Below, piece by piece: positions 32,085-32,280 of a stretch of DNA of 32,280 nt. A program made the translations under genes and the position numbers. The stretch is from Deltaproteobacteria bacterium (lineage in GTDB: Bacteria; Desulfobacterota; BSN033; UBA1163). Each line of letters begins with the position of its first letter. Within the stretch, counting starts at the first letter, position 1. Location: contig VGRY01000051.1 of assembly GCA_016875195.1 (NCBI GenBank), positions 1-32,280 of the forward strand. Reading direction: 5' to 3'. The notes under the pieces are model-generated. The model was not told the DNA's origin and made no database searches. It worked only from the letters and a program-made list of their open reading frames with translations.

Positions 32085-32280
32085 GATTCACTCCTCCTTA
32101 AATAATTTTTAAAAACTATAGTTGTATAAGAAACTTTATAAAATCCCTCCCGTCCTGGTTTATTCTTGTCAAGTACTTTTTCGGGAGGTATTTATTACAA
32201 GTTCTTAGGTATTGCACCTTGCCTAATCCTGGTAATTTGAGGGTCTCAACTGAGCCCTGACCTTGCTAATCGAGGCTAAG
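32085..32280. other. Right-end intergenic DNA
   Basis: These 196 bases upstream of the oxidoreductase hold its ribosome binding site and a minus-strand TTGACA (32172-32167) without a well-spaced -10 box. A fragment AAAATCCCTCCCGTCCTGG resembles the start of the C-rich hairpin repeats. I see no gene. Confidence 0.5.

Overview
The window is a chromosomal segment of moderate GC content from a bacterium that looks like an anaerobic deltaproteobacterium (Desulfobacterota-like). The guess rests on two branched-chain-type ABC importers packed with acyl-CoA ligases, a thiolase/Zn-ribbon pair and a hydroxyacyl-CoA dehydrogenase, and on the abundance of small palindromic repeats. No rRNA, tRNA, CRISPR array, phage or transposase gene is visible, so the taxonomy is inference.

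Bases 1-580 hold the tail of a BrnT-like toxin gene, apparently broken at its 5' end, and an intact CopG/BrnA-type antitoxin. From a good sigma-70 promoter at 709-736 the first plus-strand importer operon runs to 10713: livG (apparently starting at ATT), a long-chain-type acyl-CoA synthetase, livH, livM, a periplasmic binding protein, a small lipoprotein, livF, and a lipoprotein with a PA/M28-peptidase-like fold. An element encoding a four-helix-bundle (S23/IVS-type) protein sits between livH and livM. Two related ORF-less copies of its ends sit in later junctions of the same operon.

The second importer operon runs on the minus strand from about 22040 to 10710, ending convergently in a 4-base overlap with the first. 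In transcription order it has a 3-hydroxyacyl-CoA dehydrogenase, a binding protein, livH, livM, livG, livF, two AMP-dependent acyl-CoA ligases (the second with degenerate motifs), an SCP-x-type thiolase and a DUF35 Zn-ribbon/OB protein. The likely combined job is import of organic acids, activation to CoA thioesters, and beta-oxidation-type cleavage. The substrates cannot be read from the sequence.

Bases 22318-25800 hold an AhpD-like protein (plus), a MEMO-family protein (minus) and arginyl-tRNA synthetase (minus). Divergently from argS, a near-consensus promoter at 25872-25901 reads into a tightly overlapping three-gene operon: an IolB/KduI-like isomerase, a UxaE (tagaturonate epimerase)-like enzyme and a 711-residue transaldolase-like protein. 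A Gfo/Idh/MocA oxidoreductase faces it from the other strand. This set does not match a textbook pathway I recognise and is the best candidate for an undescribed catabolic system here.

Intergenic DNA is rich in repeats: the four-helix-bundle-associated family, a composite palindromic block in inverted copies at 12354 and 22687, CCTCCC/GGGAGG hairpins in at least four places, and a CCGAACT-type repeat at two sites.
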